From Luscinia megarhynchos (taxonomy: Eukaryota > Chordata > Aves > Passeriformes > Turdidae), in contig CM067568.1 in assembly GCA_034336665.1 (NCBI GenBank), positions 44,682,770 through 44,746,769 on the forward strand: a DNA stretch of 64,000 nt. Direction: 5' to 3'. Under the pieces are notes generated by a model, which saw nothing but the letters and a program-made list of their open reading frames with translations, did no database searches and had not been told where the DNA came from. Below are positions 12,781 through 24,251 of the stretch, piece after piece (position 1 is the first letter of the stretch; every line of letters begins with the position of its first letter). Position numbers and translations under genes: made by a program.

Positions 12781-15697
12781 CTTATTTCTGTTTAATTCAG
12801 CAATTAGAGTCACTCTTATAAAACAACAAACGCTGTTGGGATTCAGACTGCTTTTGGATGCAGACCAAACTTCTCAAACCCATATGCAGACCAAGGTGCA
12901 GCCAGAATTCATGCAGCCAGGTCAGTTCAGAGGTGCATTCTTCGGTATCAGATCTGAAGTAATTGCTAATTTGTTTCTAGGTAACAGCAAAACACATTAA
13001 AGTGAATACAAGTATTCGATAAACATTTCATTCTCGTTTCTATTCATGTCACTCAGCCAAGTGGTCCAACTCCATGTCCCTCCTTTCCTAGTCTGGAAAA
13101 TGCTGCAGTAAGGAGTTGAGTCTCACTGGGATTTTACACCCTTAAAATCCCCAGAGCTAAAGAGTCCTTGACCCTGGCTGTGCAGACCCCACCTGTGCTT
13201 GCTCTCAGCCTCTGGGACTCCTCCTCCATTCCCTGCCCTTCCCCTGCTCCTGTGGACCATGGCTGCTTTGCTGATGTCTTTCACAAGGCAACACAGCCCC
13301 AACCAGGGCTGCTTTAAAGTGAGCACAATGCAGGCTCAGCCAGTAGTCCCAGACCAGCATTCCAATTCTTCCTCCACACGGTCTTTTCCTTTTCTCCATG
13401 TAAAAGAAATTGAGAGTCTGGGGACTTGGGGCAATTACAATGTCTGGCTATATTTTCATGCAAGCAAGGGGATGCTATTCCTGAGGCAGGACCTTACTCT
13501 AGATTAGATGGCAGTCACATCATGGAGAAGCTGGTATTTACATAGCTGCCACCAAACAATGGAGAGAGAAAGGTACAGTTAAACACTGTGTTCTTTTTTT
13601 CAGCTCTTTGCATGATCGTCTGTGAACCTTTTGGTGACAAGGAGGAATGCATGCTCACTCAAACCTATATGAATGTGCTGAACTCAGCCCAGATACTGCT
13701 GAGAGGGGCTGTCTTAGCCAGCAACAGTGGCAACCTAACATCTTTGTATTTCCCATTTGTCAAATTAAAAGGTCCTATTTCAGGCTTTCCCTTATGTATA
13801 CTCCTACAGTGGACACATGAAAGGAGACCAATTGCTCCCTGACTGAGATATGTGTGGGACTCAGTGTCAGGAGAGAACAAGAAATCTGCAGGCTTCAGCA
13901 CCCAGCTTTTGTATGCTGCTGACAAAACTAGCAGGAATAAAATATGCATGCTGAAAAGAAAAGGGAAATAATTGTTTCCTTACATGAGCCTTTCTCTGGG
14001 ATCTAGGACATGCAGTCTTAATAATGGTGGACACTGCACAGAAAACAATACCCAGGGTGAGATCATTCTTGTAGTCAGGTTCAGTGCAGGCATTATTTAA
14101 CAGGACTGCAGAGTACAGAGACTGTTTGCAGGGTAAGACTCTCCTATGACAGAACATTCAAATGCTTGTGGCAAGTGCAGTTACTGCTGATATGACAAAG
14201 TGGTAGCAGGAAAACAACTGACTACAGACTGTGAACCACTTTAGATAGAAAGATTTTATTATGCTGGGTTTTAGCCCATATGTAGGTAGCTATAATAAGT
14301 AGGATGAAGTATTACCATAGCTGGGAATGGCATTACCAGTCACATTTTATTCCATTTGATTAGATAGGAGATTTTATTTGTCTCATCTCAGAAAATATAA
14401 TCCTCTAATACAAATAACTGATACAAAGCACCATCCCAGCTGAAGGAGCAGAACTTTTTTAAAGTTGTCCTGTTTTGTGCTTGTGTTTCTCTGCACACAG
14501 AGCAGGTGGTTGGTAGATGCCTGTTGCAATGCTGAACGTGTGCATGGACGGCTGACAGACCTGTTTGTGAGCTGAAGGCTGGTGTGCTGATTTGCTCATT
14601 TCTCCATTTCTGGATCCTTCATTAACAGTGGTGCCTTGCCTGATGCATTAGATGCATTTGAGAGCGTTACAGAAACATTAAAGGCTTTAAGGGAAGAAGG
14701 TTTAGCTCCACAAACCAAGACCATCAGAGATAATCCCAGATGGTCATTCTCTCACTGTTTCCCACTTAAGTAATAAAATCACAACAGAGAGTGAAACAGG
14801 ATGGTAAGTGAATTGCACTACATTACTACTGAAACTGAACTACCATGTTGGTACTTTTTGCAAATACTGAAAAGGATCAGTGCTCTCTGAAATTATCAGT
14901 TACACTGATGTACGTTTCCAGCCATGCTGTCTGAAGTTCCTGCCTCTGATGCCAGCAATTCCTGCTGTCCTGCCTTCCAGAGAAACAACACAGCATGCCA
15001 GCAGTCCTCCCATCCTCTTCCAAGTATAAACCTTGGCAAAAAGTGTGGCCCAGAATTATTTACCTGGTCTAATTGCAGATACCTACAGCCACCTGAATCA
15101 ATACCTGGGGTAGTGCTGGTAGTGCTGCTCACAGTGAGCAGCGTTTCCTCTTCAGTTTCCTTTGGCTTGGAAGAGGCAGAACATTGTCCTCATTCACTGG
15201 CTTTGCTGCAGCAGATGTGGACCTTGCTTTAGCTAACATGAGAAAAACACAGATCAAAACCTAATAGTGGAATAAACATGTATTTCCACTCTCCATTTTT
15301 CTAAGTGTATCCGAGTCTAGATCACTGTCTGTGCGAAATGTTCCCCGACACTTTGACTTCTGCATGGATCCACAAATCTTCCCCCTTCTTGAAATGATTT
15401 TATTTGACTATGGCTTGTTCTGCAAGTGACAAGATTTTAGCTAATATAAAAGGCCTCTCCAAAGTTTTTTTTTGTCCCTACTTGCACCTTGCCAGGTGCA
15501 TGAGTTCTAGCAACATGTGGCTTCTGTGTCCAGCTACTACAACTTTTCAACCTTTGCTGAGACCAAAATATCTGTCCAATTTTACCTCCCAGGCCTTGAA
15601 GGGCCCCCAGCACCCCTGTGGGGCATATTCCCCTACACACACAGACGTGAATCAGAGATATCCTTGGTTCTGGACAGAAAGGGGAGACTGAGGGCCC
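12781..15697. other. Unique non-coding DNA
   Basis: Nothing is recognised as an exon, RNA gene or repeat. Paired sense and antisense frames at 13123-13507, 13588-14157, 14896-15232 and 15404-15727 overlap each other and lack protein-like features. The segment at 14240-14420 is AT-rich with TTATTATG and TTGATTAG words and could be regulatory, but the evidence is weak. Confidence 0.5.
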
Positions 15698-15942
15698 TGT
15701 GAGGAGCTCTGCCCCATCTTCCTTCACCTTACACTGTGGATACTGTGAGAGCTAGGGAAGAAGAGCAAGGTGAATTTTCCCAAGCTATTCAAAGGAAAAC
15801 ATAAGGAAAAGAATTAATAACAGAGATTTGCACCTGCTGTTTGCATGAGCCACGTGATATTTTGGCAAAAGCATGTTTACAAGAGGTGTTACCTTCCTTG
15901 CACCAATGAAATTACTTCTATCCTCAGCGCTACGATCTAGTC

Positions 15943-15949
15943 TATAAAA
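15943..15949 (+). promoter_or_regulatory. TATA box inside the probable LTR
   Basis: TATAAAA lies 36 bp after a CCAAT box and 17 bp before AATAAA. This compact arrangement is typical of a retroviral LTR with a short R region. A weak or dead promoter is likely in an old copy; activity is not shown. Confidence 0.5.
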
Positions 15950-15965
15950 GTGTAGTTTCTTCTTT

Positions 15966-15971
15966 AATAAA
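15966..15971 (+). terminator. AATAAA polyadenylation signal inside the probable LTR
   Basis: A perfect AATAAA hexamer is followed by a GT- and T-rich stretch (GGCTTTTGCTTTTC), the usual downstream context for cleavage and polyadenylation. Its place just after the TATA box supports the LTR reading. Confidence 0.5.
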
Positions 15972-16264
15972 GGGCTTTTGCTTTTCTTCTGCCTCTGAAG
16001 GAAGTCATGTTGCTTTATTTTTCACTGCATCCTAGCCCAATAGCAGCACTGCACCACCCAGACCTAATCCCAGTCTGAGAACAGCTGTTTTGTCCTCCAT
16101 ACAAGCCCTCTCATGGTAGCTTTGTCTGCAGGATTGGGCTCCTGACAAGTTATTTCCATTCTGTGCATATGCTGGGTCATTCTCGTCAAATGGCTGCAGA
16201 GGTTTGTTCATGCCTGTCCCCTCCTCAATAAATCTGCAATTTGGGAAGCAGATTTCATTTTGCT

Positions 16265-16650
16265 GATTTTTTTCTGACTATTTATTATGCTGGGTTTCTA
16301 AGGCACTTACCCTTGGCTCGGTGATTCCTCAAAAAGGGAATGGTGCCTATTGTAGTTAACCCTGTACAATGTCTAATGAATAATTAAATAGTGGGTTGTC
16401 TGTAGTTCAGCTTTGTCAGTTTGGTCAGTCGATTGCTGGTTTGCTGCTTCTGTCAAACAAAAACCTTGCTGTGAAGCTTGTTTAAAATTCAGCATTTGCT
16501 AATTAGCATTGTTTCGAATGAAATTCTAAGTGCCACTTCTTCAGACAATCCAAGAGAGCAATGTAGAGCTTCAGTGTCTCTATGGAGACCATCTATAATT
16601 TCAAAGACAGAAACAACAGTTTAATGCCTTGTAATACTTAAAAAAATCAC
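16265..16650. promoter_or_regulatory. Candidate conserved non-coding element (homeodomain-rich)
   Basis: This roughly 385-bp AT-rich, non-repetitive block carries several homeodomain-type words: TAATGAATAATTAAAT at about 16374, and a perfect 12-bp palindrome TGCTAATTAGCA at 16497-16508. It also has isolated CpGs (CTCGGTG, AGTCGATTG, TTTCGAATG) that would be expected to decay in neutral bird DNA. It has no open frame. These traits resemble deeply conserved developmental enhancers, but conservation is inferred and not tested. Confidence 0.3.
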
Positions 16651-18129
16651 CGATAGCTCTTCCCAAAATGCCCCCAAAATACCAATAAAGAAAAGATGGG
16701 ACCCTGCTAATATACAAAGCCAATTTTTTGAAGATCACTGAATTGTCATAGAGATGATTCAGTGAAACTAGTTGAGGGCTAAGTTAAAGCACCAGGATTA
16801 GTCTCAGGGGTGTAAATTAAATACTAAATAAATATTTAAAATGCAAAAGATCAAATCATTAGGCACGTGTGCCAGCTGTAGGAAGGTAAAACCATTTTGT
16901 TAGATTTATGTATAGAAACACCAAGAAATTAATTCAACAGCCCTGCTAACCATCTGGCTCACAGGACCATGAGCCACAGCTGATCTTGATTTCCAAGGCA
17001 GAAGCGAGGAGGGTAAGGTCAGCCACTCTGGGCATCTTGCCCCCAGCAATATCTTGTGTCCAACACCTCAGAGAAAAGCAGCACTGGGAGAAAACAAAGG
17101 CAGGATCTCCTGTGAACAGCCACTGACCACACAGGCAAGCTCTCCTGGATGAGCAATCCAAAATTTGTGTACAAAGCTGTGCTTCCTCCTGTACAGAATA
17201 TTACAGCTGGTCAAAACCAGGGCTGAAACTGGTGGTGCTGCAGCCTGCCAGGGAGAGGAGAGGAGAGCTGGCTGCCTGCAGCAGGGCACCAGGATAAATG
17301 CAGCTCCTGGGGCTCCTCAGGCTTGCAGAGAGAGCACAGATTCCTTGGAAACTCTCAAATCATCGACAGAGAACAGGCTGGGTATGATGTGGGGAAAATA
17401 TGCAGAGCAAAAGTCATGTTCTCTAAAACTAAGGAGCAAAATAAAGGTGGAAGCAGGGCAGGAGAAAAGGTACCAGCAGCTGTGAAAGGGCCCTGCTCCA
17501 GTTCTGACCTGTGCTTTGCATTGGGCAGCTGCAGGGAGCTTCCTCTTCTGATGGCATGTCAGGACAGCAGGAAGGGTGGGAAAGGGAAACTGGGAAAGGA
17601 GGAAGAGACAGGAGAGAGCCTGGTGGGGAGCAAAGCCCTTCTCAAATTTGGTGGAGACACCAGATATGAGGAGGGATAAGCTCATCCCACAATCTATGGG
17701 AAAATGCAGCGCCTTGAAAGGCTCAGCTCTGTATCAGGCAGACTTTGGCAAGAATACTTTGTGCCCTGAATTTCAGAGGTCAAAAGGAATACGATTAGTA
17801 CAAATCTCACCATGCAACCTGTGAGAAGACATAGGAATAAAGGTGTGCTACACTGCCTGAAAAGAGCCAGCAGAAGTTAAAGAAAACCGCTAAAACTGAG
17901 CTCTTTATTGCTTAAAGGTCCATGCCTTTTTCAAGGTTTCCTTGAAAACTTCTCCTGGTGTGAAATATCCTGAAATAAATAATGCTGTCTTCTCCAATGG
18001 TGCATTATAATCAGAGTAGGAGTTTTTAAAAAACCCAGGGAAATGTGTGGTGAAATTTCTAGCTGAGCTGATCAGAGATCAGTTTTCTTCTATCCTTAGA
18101 GGTATTTTAATATAGTAGGATTTCTTTTT
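16651..18129. other. Unique non-coding DNA with a purine-rich stretch
   Basis: The part from 17160 to 17680 is purine-rich on the plus strand and holds frames of 106 and 118 codons opposite a 122-codon antisense frame, which suggests low stop density rather than coding. No repeat family or exon is recognised. Confidence 0.5.
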
Positions 18130-18500
18130 GTGCCTTGTTAGATCACGGGAAAGATTTACTAGGCAAAATTATAAAGGAACACATTTTATCATATTCATTG
18201 TCTTATTTCTGTTGCCCCTTTGGCAATAATGTTCACATTTAATGAGATGTTTACTTCATTTAATCAAAATCTGTTTTTTCCTGGAGTAAAGTATCTGCTT
18301 AGTCTTCTTTTTGCAATAGATACAAGTTAACTACATAAATCGATATTAATAGTGAACAGTGATTTTGCTCTTTAATACAAATAATTCAATTTTTTTCTTA
18401 TTGTTCACTCACTGTTGCAGCTGATGCAAACTCAATGCACTTCATGTTTCACATGCAGCAGTATTTTTCTAGAAGAAACAAATTATTTTTACACAACAGC
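18130..18500. promoter_or_regulatory. Candidate conserved non-coding element
   Basis: This AT-rich block without repeats or frames contains spaced transcription-factor-like words: CATTGT (SOX type) in TTCATTGTCTTATTT, TTGGCAATAATG, AAATCGATATTAATAG and TTGTTCACTC. It has the texture of a developmental enhancer. The call is inferred from composition alone. Confidence 0.22.
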
Positions 18501-18630
18501 TCTAGTTTTTAGGTAACTTATGGGATTTCTTGTCTTGCAACATCTTCATTTGGTGCACTAAGGTATAAGAAGCTCTAGGATGAAAGGAATGTTTTGGTAA
18601 GGGCAGATTTCACAAGTCCTACTTGGCATA

Positions 18631-18753
18631 TAGAATCACAAAATCATAGACTGGTTTAGGTTTCAAGAGACCTAAAAATCATCTCTGCTGTGGGCAGGAA
18701 GATGCTTCACTAGACCAGGTTGTTCAAGAGCCCCATCCAGCCTGGCTCACTCC
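18631..18753 (-). mobile_element. CR1 LINE fragment (3' end)
   Basis: The sequence opens with AGAATCACAAAATCATAGA, two degenerate copies of the 8-bp CR1 terminal repeat in reverse complement. It continues with GGTTTAGGTTTCAAGAGACC, CACTAGACCAGGTTGTTCAA and GCCCCATCCAGCCTGGCTC. These match the avian CR1 3' untranslated region read on the minus strand. Only about 120 bp is kept and it is diverged, with an internal deletion relative to the consensus I know, so it is an old truncated copy. Confidence 0.88.
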
Positions 18754-21225
18754 ATTTCTGTCTGTGTCACCTTGATGCTCAACTCTCATATTTGTTTCTT
18801 CTTTCACCTTTTTCTTTATCTTTATGCTGTCCCAATGCACTTGCTTGTTATATGTGACTACTTACCAGAGCCTCCAGCATTCATGTTGAAATATTTCCTC
18901 GTGGAAGCTGCTGCCTCACCCTGAGATCCCGCTCCCTCCCGGTGGTGGGAGCTGGTCCAGACACAGGGCTGTGCACCCTGCAGCTGTCCAGTGTCTGCAA
19001 CAGCACACGGGGGGGCAGTTCTGCAGCCAAATGTCTGCTCCAGCAAAGGTTAAACCACTGCTCCATGCTGCAAACCACAGGTCTGAGTCTTGCATCACAG
19101 CTGTGAGCTGAAGGAGGCAGATAGCTGGAAGCCCCACATCCACCAGCAAGCAGTGTATCAGGGCAGAGCTGGTCACACCAAGCCAAACAGCAGGGAGCTG
19201 GATCAAGCCCACTTGATCCAGTATTTTGCCCACTTACCCCCAAATACCACCCTTTTTTAATAAGCCAACATTTAGCCTGAGCTTGTATCTCATCAACACA
19301 GCCATATTTCTGCTGAATTTTTTCTTTTCTGGTGGATCAGCATTACTTGACTAGGAAAAAAATAAAATAAATGCCCCTTTTAAAATGTTGCCTCCTTTCA
19401 CCTGCAGGTCCAGTGAGAGAATGTTTCATGGATCCACACAGCTGGAATCATCTGGACTTTGTACCACTAAGGCATCCTGCCTGGAGCCAAAGAGGCCCCA
19501 CCTCTTTAATCAGATGTAAAACCATTTTGAAAACAAAAAAAAAAATGGGCTCCCCTCTTATTCCACTTTCTTTCTGTTTGCTGGCATGCATAGATACATG
19601 ACTTATCTCAAGAGTCAGTGATGCCTTCTGACCCACTGGATTGCACTTCAGATTTCTGCTTCAGACCTCTCTTTTACTATCATGTCTCTTCCACTTCAGA
19701 CTAGGTCAGCTATTATTGTGTTAAGAATATTAGGCGTGTTTTTAAAACTAGTAAATTAAAACCTACCATTTCTTATGTGTCTCTTCTTCCTTTCCAATGA
19801 CATTGTTTGGGCAATGCTTCATAAAAGATACCCCACTGGAGTGATGTATGGCACTAATCTATCATGTGAGCACTATCTTTTTGGTGATATATTAGAACAA
19901 TGCATCATTAAAACATCATAGATGTAAATATATATCACTCAGCTACTGACTGGCTAGCAGCAATATATATATACCTGGGAATTAGATGAGTTTAACATAT
20001 TAAATTAAAAGTGCATGGGTTTGAATCTAAAATAATAATATCCAAATTCTGTTAAGAATGATGTTAGGTCATACATTAATAGCTATAATGACAGACAGCA
20101 CAAGACATTTTAATTAAAAAAGACAAATGCTGTTTTAATGAAGTGGTGGAAGCTGCCCTTCTGCCACCCACATTGTTTTCCTGTTTCAGAATGGGCCAGA
20201 AAGGAAAGTAAAAGTTGGAATGAAAAGATATGGAGCAATAGTCCAAAGGCATTGGTGCCTCCCACAGTTTTGATGGAAAATAGGAAAAACAAGAAAAGCA
20301 AATTAAAACATTTAAATGGAGAAAAGCAGCACATTTCTTTTAGGATTTGCTGACAGCTTTAGGTCTTCTCATATGCCTGAAGGTTAAACAGTGTCTCTGA
20401 TCTTCACTGAAGTGAGGTGGATCATGAGTGTGGGCACCAATAAAAAGAATGAAAGGGAAACATGATGTATATTATTCATTAGTGCCTAGCAAATTATGTG
20501 ATTTTGTGCTGAAGTATTTGTTGAATTTCCAGTCTTTCTCTGGAATGATTTCCTTTGCCCAAATGAGAATATGGGGTCACCTCTGTTGGGGGAAAACTGT
20601 ATTGACAGAGCCCTTTCCAGACTATTTCCACTTATGCCAGAAGATGATGAACCTGCTGTTTCTCAATGTTGTTTGTTCTTCCTGGCCCCTCATCTTTTGG
20701 GAGTATTCAGGAAACAGGGGGTTAGGAAAAGGCCATTGCATTATTCTGTAGGAGTCCTTTTTGCCTCCAAGTGCAAGACAAAGCAGAAGCTGTGTTACAA
20801 ACCTCTGCCTGCTCTGGTTCCGCTGGGGGATGTTTTCGGTTTTGTAGGAATTCTCAATGACCTGAAAGCTAACTTTTTTTTTAATCATCTGCTTTTCATT
20901 TTACAGGGTAAGGATATTCTACATGGTTAGTAATTTCATTTCATAACCCACCTTTGAACCATAGAAAAATTAACTAATTTTTCAGAAGCTTATTACAGCA
21001 AAACATAACTCCTTCATCCAAACTCAACTTGTTCAAGCTGGAATTGCAGTTAGTAAGCTCCCTCAGTATCTTCCTGGAATTTAAACCATATTTACCTTCC
21101 AGAACTTCCAACATTCATTAACCATTTTTAGTAAGTCTGAATTCTTGTATTACCACCTTACTAGTGTAGCCAAATTTTCACTGCACACTGTCATAGCACA
21201 ATAGATGCATCTCAGTTATATAAAA
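18754..21225. other. Unique non-coding DNA
   Basis: The stretch at 18880-19240 is GC-richer and carries overlapping minus-strand frames of 105 and 120 codons with no recognisable protein. From 19680 to 20130 the sequence is AT-rich with short TA runs (ATATATATATACC at about 19963). Nothing supports an exon, RNA gene or repeat family. Confidence 0.5.
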
Positions 21226-21432
21226 TATCACAAATTCATTGAATACTTTGGGTTGGAAAGGACTTCTAAGATCATCAAGTCCAACCATTAACTCAGTTCT
21301 ACCAAGTCCACCATTGAACCATGTTCCTAAGTGCCACATCTAGCTGTCTTTTAAATAACTCCAGGGATGGTGGCTCCATCACTTCTCTGGCAGCCTGCTC
21401 CAATGCTTGATAGCCCTACTGGTGAGGAAATT
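21226..21432 (-). mobile_element. CR1 LINE fragment, different subfamily from the others
   Basis: The core reads GGGTTGGAAAGGACTTCTAAG, ATCATCAAGTCCAACCATTAAC, CCAAGTCCACCATTGAACCA, GTGCCACATCTAGCTGTCTTT, CTCCAGGGATGGTGGCTCCA and AGCCTGCTCCAATGCTTG. This is the minus-strand 3' untranslated region of the CR1 group with AAGTCCAACC rather than TAGTTCCAAC. The left end carries a degraded terminal repeat (ATCACAAATTCATTGAAT). About 205 bp remains; the rest of the LINE is missing by 5' truncation. Confidence 0.88.
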
Positions 21433-21498
21433 ATGTGGACATTACTCCAGAGTAATCTCTATGGTGCATATGTACCATGATATGCAGAATGAGAAAGC

Positions 21499-21527
21499 TA
21501 GTATTAGTCTAATACTAATATTAGACT
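21499..21527. repeat. Two overlapping short inverted repeats
   Basis: TAGTATTAG-T-CTAATACTA (21499-21517) is a perfect 9+1+9 palindrome. It overlaps a second inverted repeat, AGTCTAAT-(6)-ATTAGACT (21506-21527). The two alternative hairpins share bases. The region lies about 65 bp beyond the CR1 fragment and is AT-rich, so a chance or replication-slippage origin is possible. Confidence 0.75.
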
Positions 21528-23486
21528 GAAATCTTGATGCCTTGTGGTTCAGTGTTGAAACTGCAATTTATTCAGCTGACTTAACAGAAGGAGAGACAGA
21601 GGAGCGAGCAGCAGCAGGTTCAGCACCACGAGGAAACCACTTGGTAGCATTTTGTAATGGTGGGGGAGGAAGAGAGAGCGTTTCCGATGCCTGAGGCATC
21701 ATTTTCCACACAAAGACCTTTCCCAGCATACTGCCTCGAGTACATCCTGTACTCCACCAAGGCACTCCACATTGCCAGGCACTGGGTCATCACATGCCCT
21801 ATAACTTCCAGTAATTAATTTCCCTTTCCATGGGAAGACTATGTTACACCAGTGAATATCATTGACACAGTGAGGTGGCAGCAAATATCCTGGTTCTGCT
21901 GTTAGTAATGCTGTACAGGACCCAGAATATAAAGTGCCTTGTAGTTTAAAGGTCTGGGAACATGATGTGGATGTAAAAAATTGGTAGTACAAACTCATTT
22001 GTTCTCTCACGGTTTTGGGCCATATTTTTTCTGTGGCTTTCAGCAAATCTCTCAGGTTTTCTGAGCCCAGTCTGTAAAATCAGGCTTGCAGTCTTTTGTC
22101 ATGTCCCACATAAGGGACCATTAAAGATTGATTCATTCGTGTTTGAAAATTGCTGTGAAGATGAAAACTGCAGTATAAATTCTGCCTATTGTTCCAGTGG
22201 CCTCCTGATTTCAAAGGCTGCCAGGGCTGAAGTGGTAGACTGATTAAAGTGGAAATCAAGACACAGTGTGGCTGATGCAGGAGTCAGACAGAACATGTTC
22301 AACCAGCAGCAGCCTGAGAGGAAATGATAGAGAGATGATACATAAAGCTCTTCAATACTATAAAGTCTCACATAAAATAAATCTCATTACTGCCTTTTGC
22401 ACTCTCTGGCCACTGCTCCTACAACTCTATTGGGCACTGGCAGTAGTGAGAAACATATTAATGAAACACAACAGTATTTGGAAAGGACATTGTGTCAGGT
22501 AGTATGATGAGATACACAGACATCCTTTGGAGTTTACCAAGAGTGAGACAATAATATGCACACTCAGAATAAAATCCTCACCTTTGCAAGCAGACAGCAA
22601 AACATCAGAGGGGCAAAGAGGTGGGAAGACAAGCTCACACTGTGACACACAGTGGCTCTGCCAGAGTGCATGAAAGGAGCTGGTGAACGCTTCATCAGTG
22701 CCTTTCATAAAACCTGTCAAGGTAAGAAAAGAAGTGAATATCAAAGCAATGGATACCAGCGTGCTTGCCTTGATAAGAGCCAGAGCACAAACCCATGACT
22801 CCACCCCACAGGGGCACAGCTGCTTGTTGCTGCAGACAGGAAAAGGTCCAGAGATCTTCATTCAGATTTTCTGTCTAAGAAATGAAACAGCAAAATTAAC
22901 AGGGTTAATTAATAACCTTAGAAATCCATCATTAATTAAAAACCAGCACTGGCTCATTGAAGTCCAAGAATGTTGGCATTCACAGTGTGGATGATGATGC
23001 TTGAGACAGAGCCCTAATCACCTAATTGAACGTGCTGTTGATCTGTGCAGCCCCTGTGGCACAGGAATGGGGCTGGAATGGGAATGCTTCCCACTGGTGT
23101 GTTTGTCTTGCTGCCTGTAAGAGATCTGGAAGCCGTGGGGAAAGCTGGGGCAGCCTGACAGCAGGAGCTGCACTTGGGAACTGACCAAAACCCAGAGATA
23201 TCTGTAGAAAGAGCCCCATACGGAAAACAAAAGTTGTTCTAACTTGTGTTACAGTGTTATTACCATCACTTCTCTCCTTTCTGGCTGTGTCTTTCGAGGT
23301 GACCCATGGTGCAGGACCCACAGTGCCATACACACCTGTGATGACAGCCTGGCCCCACAGCTCAAGGCAGGATTAAGCCCAGTCCAGCAGCCTGGGTATC
23401 TCTAATGCAAAGACCTGGAACAAGATGGAAACAGCACACAAATATGTGGGAAAATGCCATCCAAATGGTGAGAAACTGCAAATGAT
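21528..23486. other. Unique non-coding DNA
   Basis: No recognised exon, RNA gene or repeat. Minus-strand frames at 21699-22046 (115 codons) and 22427-22861 (144 codons) have plus-strand frames over part of them and no recognisable domain. Confidence 0.5.
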
Positions 23487-24251
23487 TCAGTAGGTTATCT
23501 GACTCAGCAGTTTCCTGCTGAGTGCAGGCAGCCATGCAGTGACACAATGTATGGGAACAGCTTTCCCAGCACACAAGGAAAACAAAGGTTTTCTGGTGTA
23601 CATGGGAGCAAAGCAGCCCAGGTCAGTCCTGTAAGCTACCATGATGCAGCTATACTTCCTGCAGCAGCCCTTTCCCTCCACACATTTCAAGGACAATAAT
23701 TTATTAAAACATTGCTCTACTACCCTGCCTTTCAGGCATGGCATTTTATAAGTATTGCCAAACAAAGCTTCCCAATCCCTCTGGAAGGTGATTGCTACCC
23801 ATAACTTATTTCTGGATAAGCAAAGTCCTGGGGAGATGGAAGGCTGGTTCCTCCCTGCCTTGTCCAAATGGGCAAGGGAAGATGCAGGGGCTATAAAACC
23901 TCCTCTTTCCTCTTGCATTGCCTTTCCTACCCCAGCTGTCCCACCAGGAAAGAGCTTGGGAGTTCTAGTGTGTCTGCCTGTTACTGTGACACAAGGGAAC
24001 CTTTCCCAGAGGGATGGGATTTTGTGTTTCACCACACCATGCTGGGAGCAAAGGGACCACTCACTAGGACAGAGAAAACAGCACATGCCACCTGACAGAT
24101 CATTTGCTTGGCACCAGCAGGGAATTATTTTGTGGCAATAATTTGCACCCAGGACTTCCAAGGCTGACTTTGGCCCTGCCAGCAAGATGGCATGACTTGG
24201 GGGTGGCTGAAATGAGCGGTCTGTAAGTGAGTGAGCCAAGCTTTTCATCAT
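23487..24251 (-). other. Longest open reading frame (254 codons), coding status doubtful
   Basis: This is an uninterrupted ATG-to-stop frame on the minus strand and the longest in the window. The predicted protein is rich in Cys, Leu, Ser and Gly with scattered basic residues. I see no signal peptide, transmembrane segment, repeat, zinc-finger spacing or other family motif. A 128-codon frame runs antisense over 23755-24141, and the local base composition is richer in G and C than the surroundings, which lowers the frequency of stops. No promoter, splice pattern or poly(A) signal was tied to it. It could be chance, a decayed exon or a lineage-specific transcript; I favour chance. Confidence 0.12.

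Larger units (their letters stand above)
15698..16056 (+). mobile_element. Probable solo LTR of an endogenous retrovirus (ERVK/ERV1-like)
   Basis: The segment has LTR-type promoter and polyadenylation signals in the right order and spacing on the plus strand. A CCAAT box lies at 15903-15907, a TATAAAA box at 15943-15949 and an AATAAA poly(A) signal at 15966-15971. These are followed by a T-rich stretch with TTGCTTTTCTTCTGCC and a short U5-like tail. The upstream U3-like part (TGTGAGGAG at 15698, then GAGCTAGGGAAGAAGAG) resembles songbird LTRs I remember. The left edge is placed at the TG dinucleotide and the right edge near a CA, but I found no target-site duplication, so both ends are approximate. 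No primer-binding site, gag, pol or env sequence follows; it appears to be a lone LTR or fragment. Confidence 0.6.
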
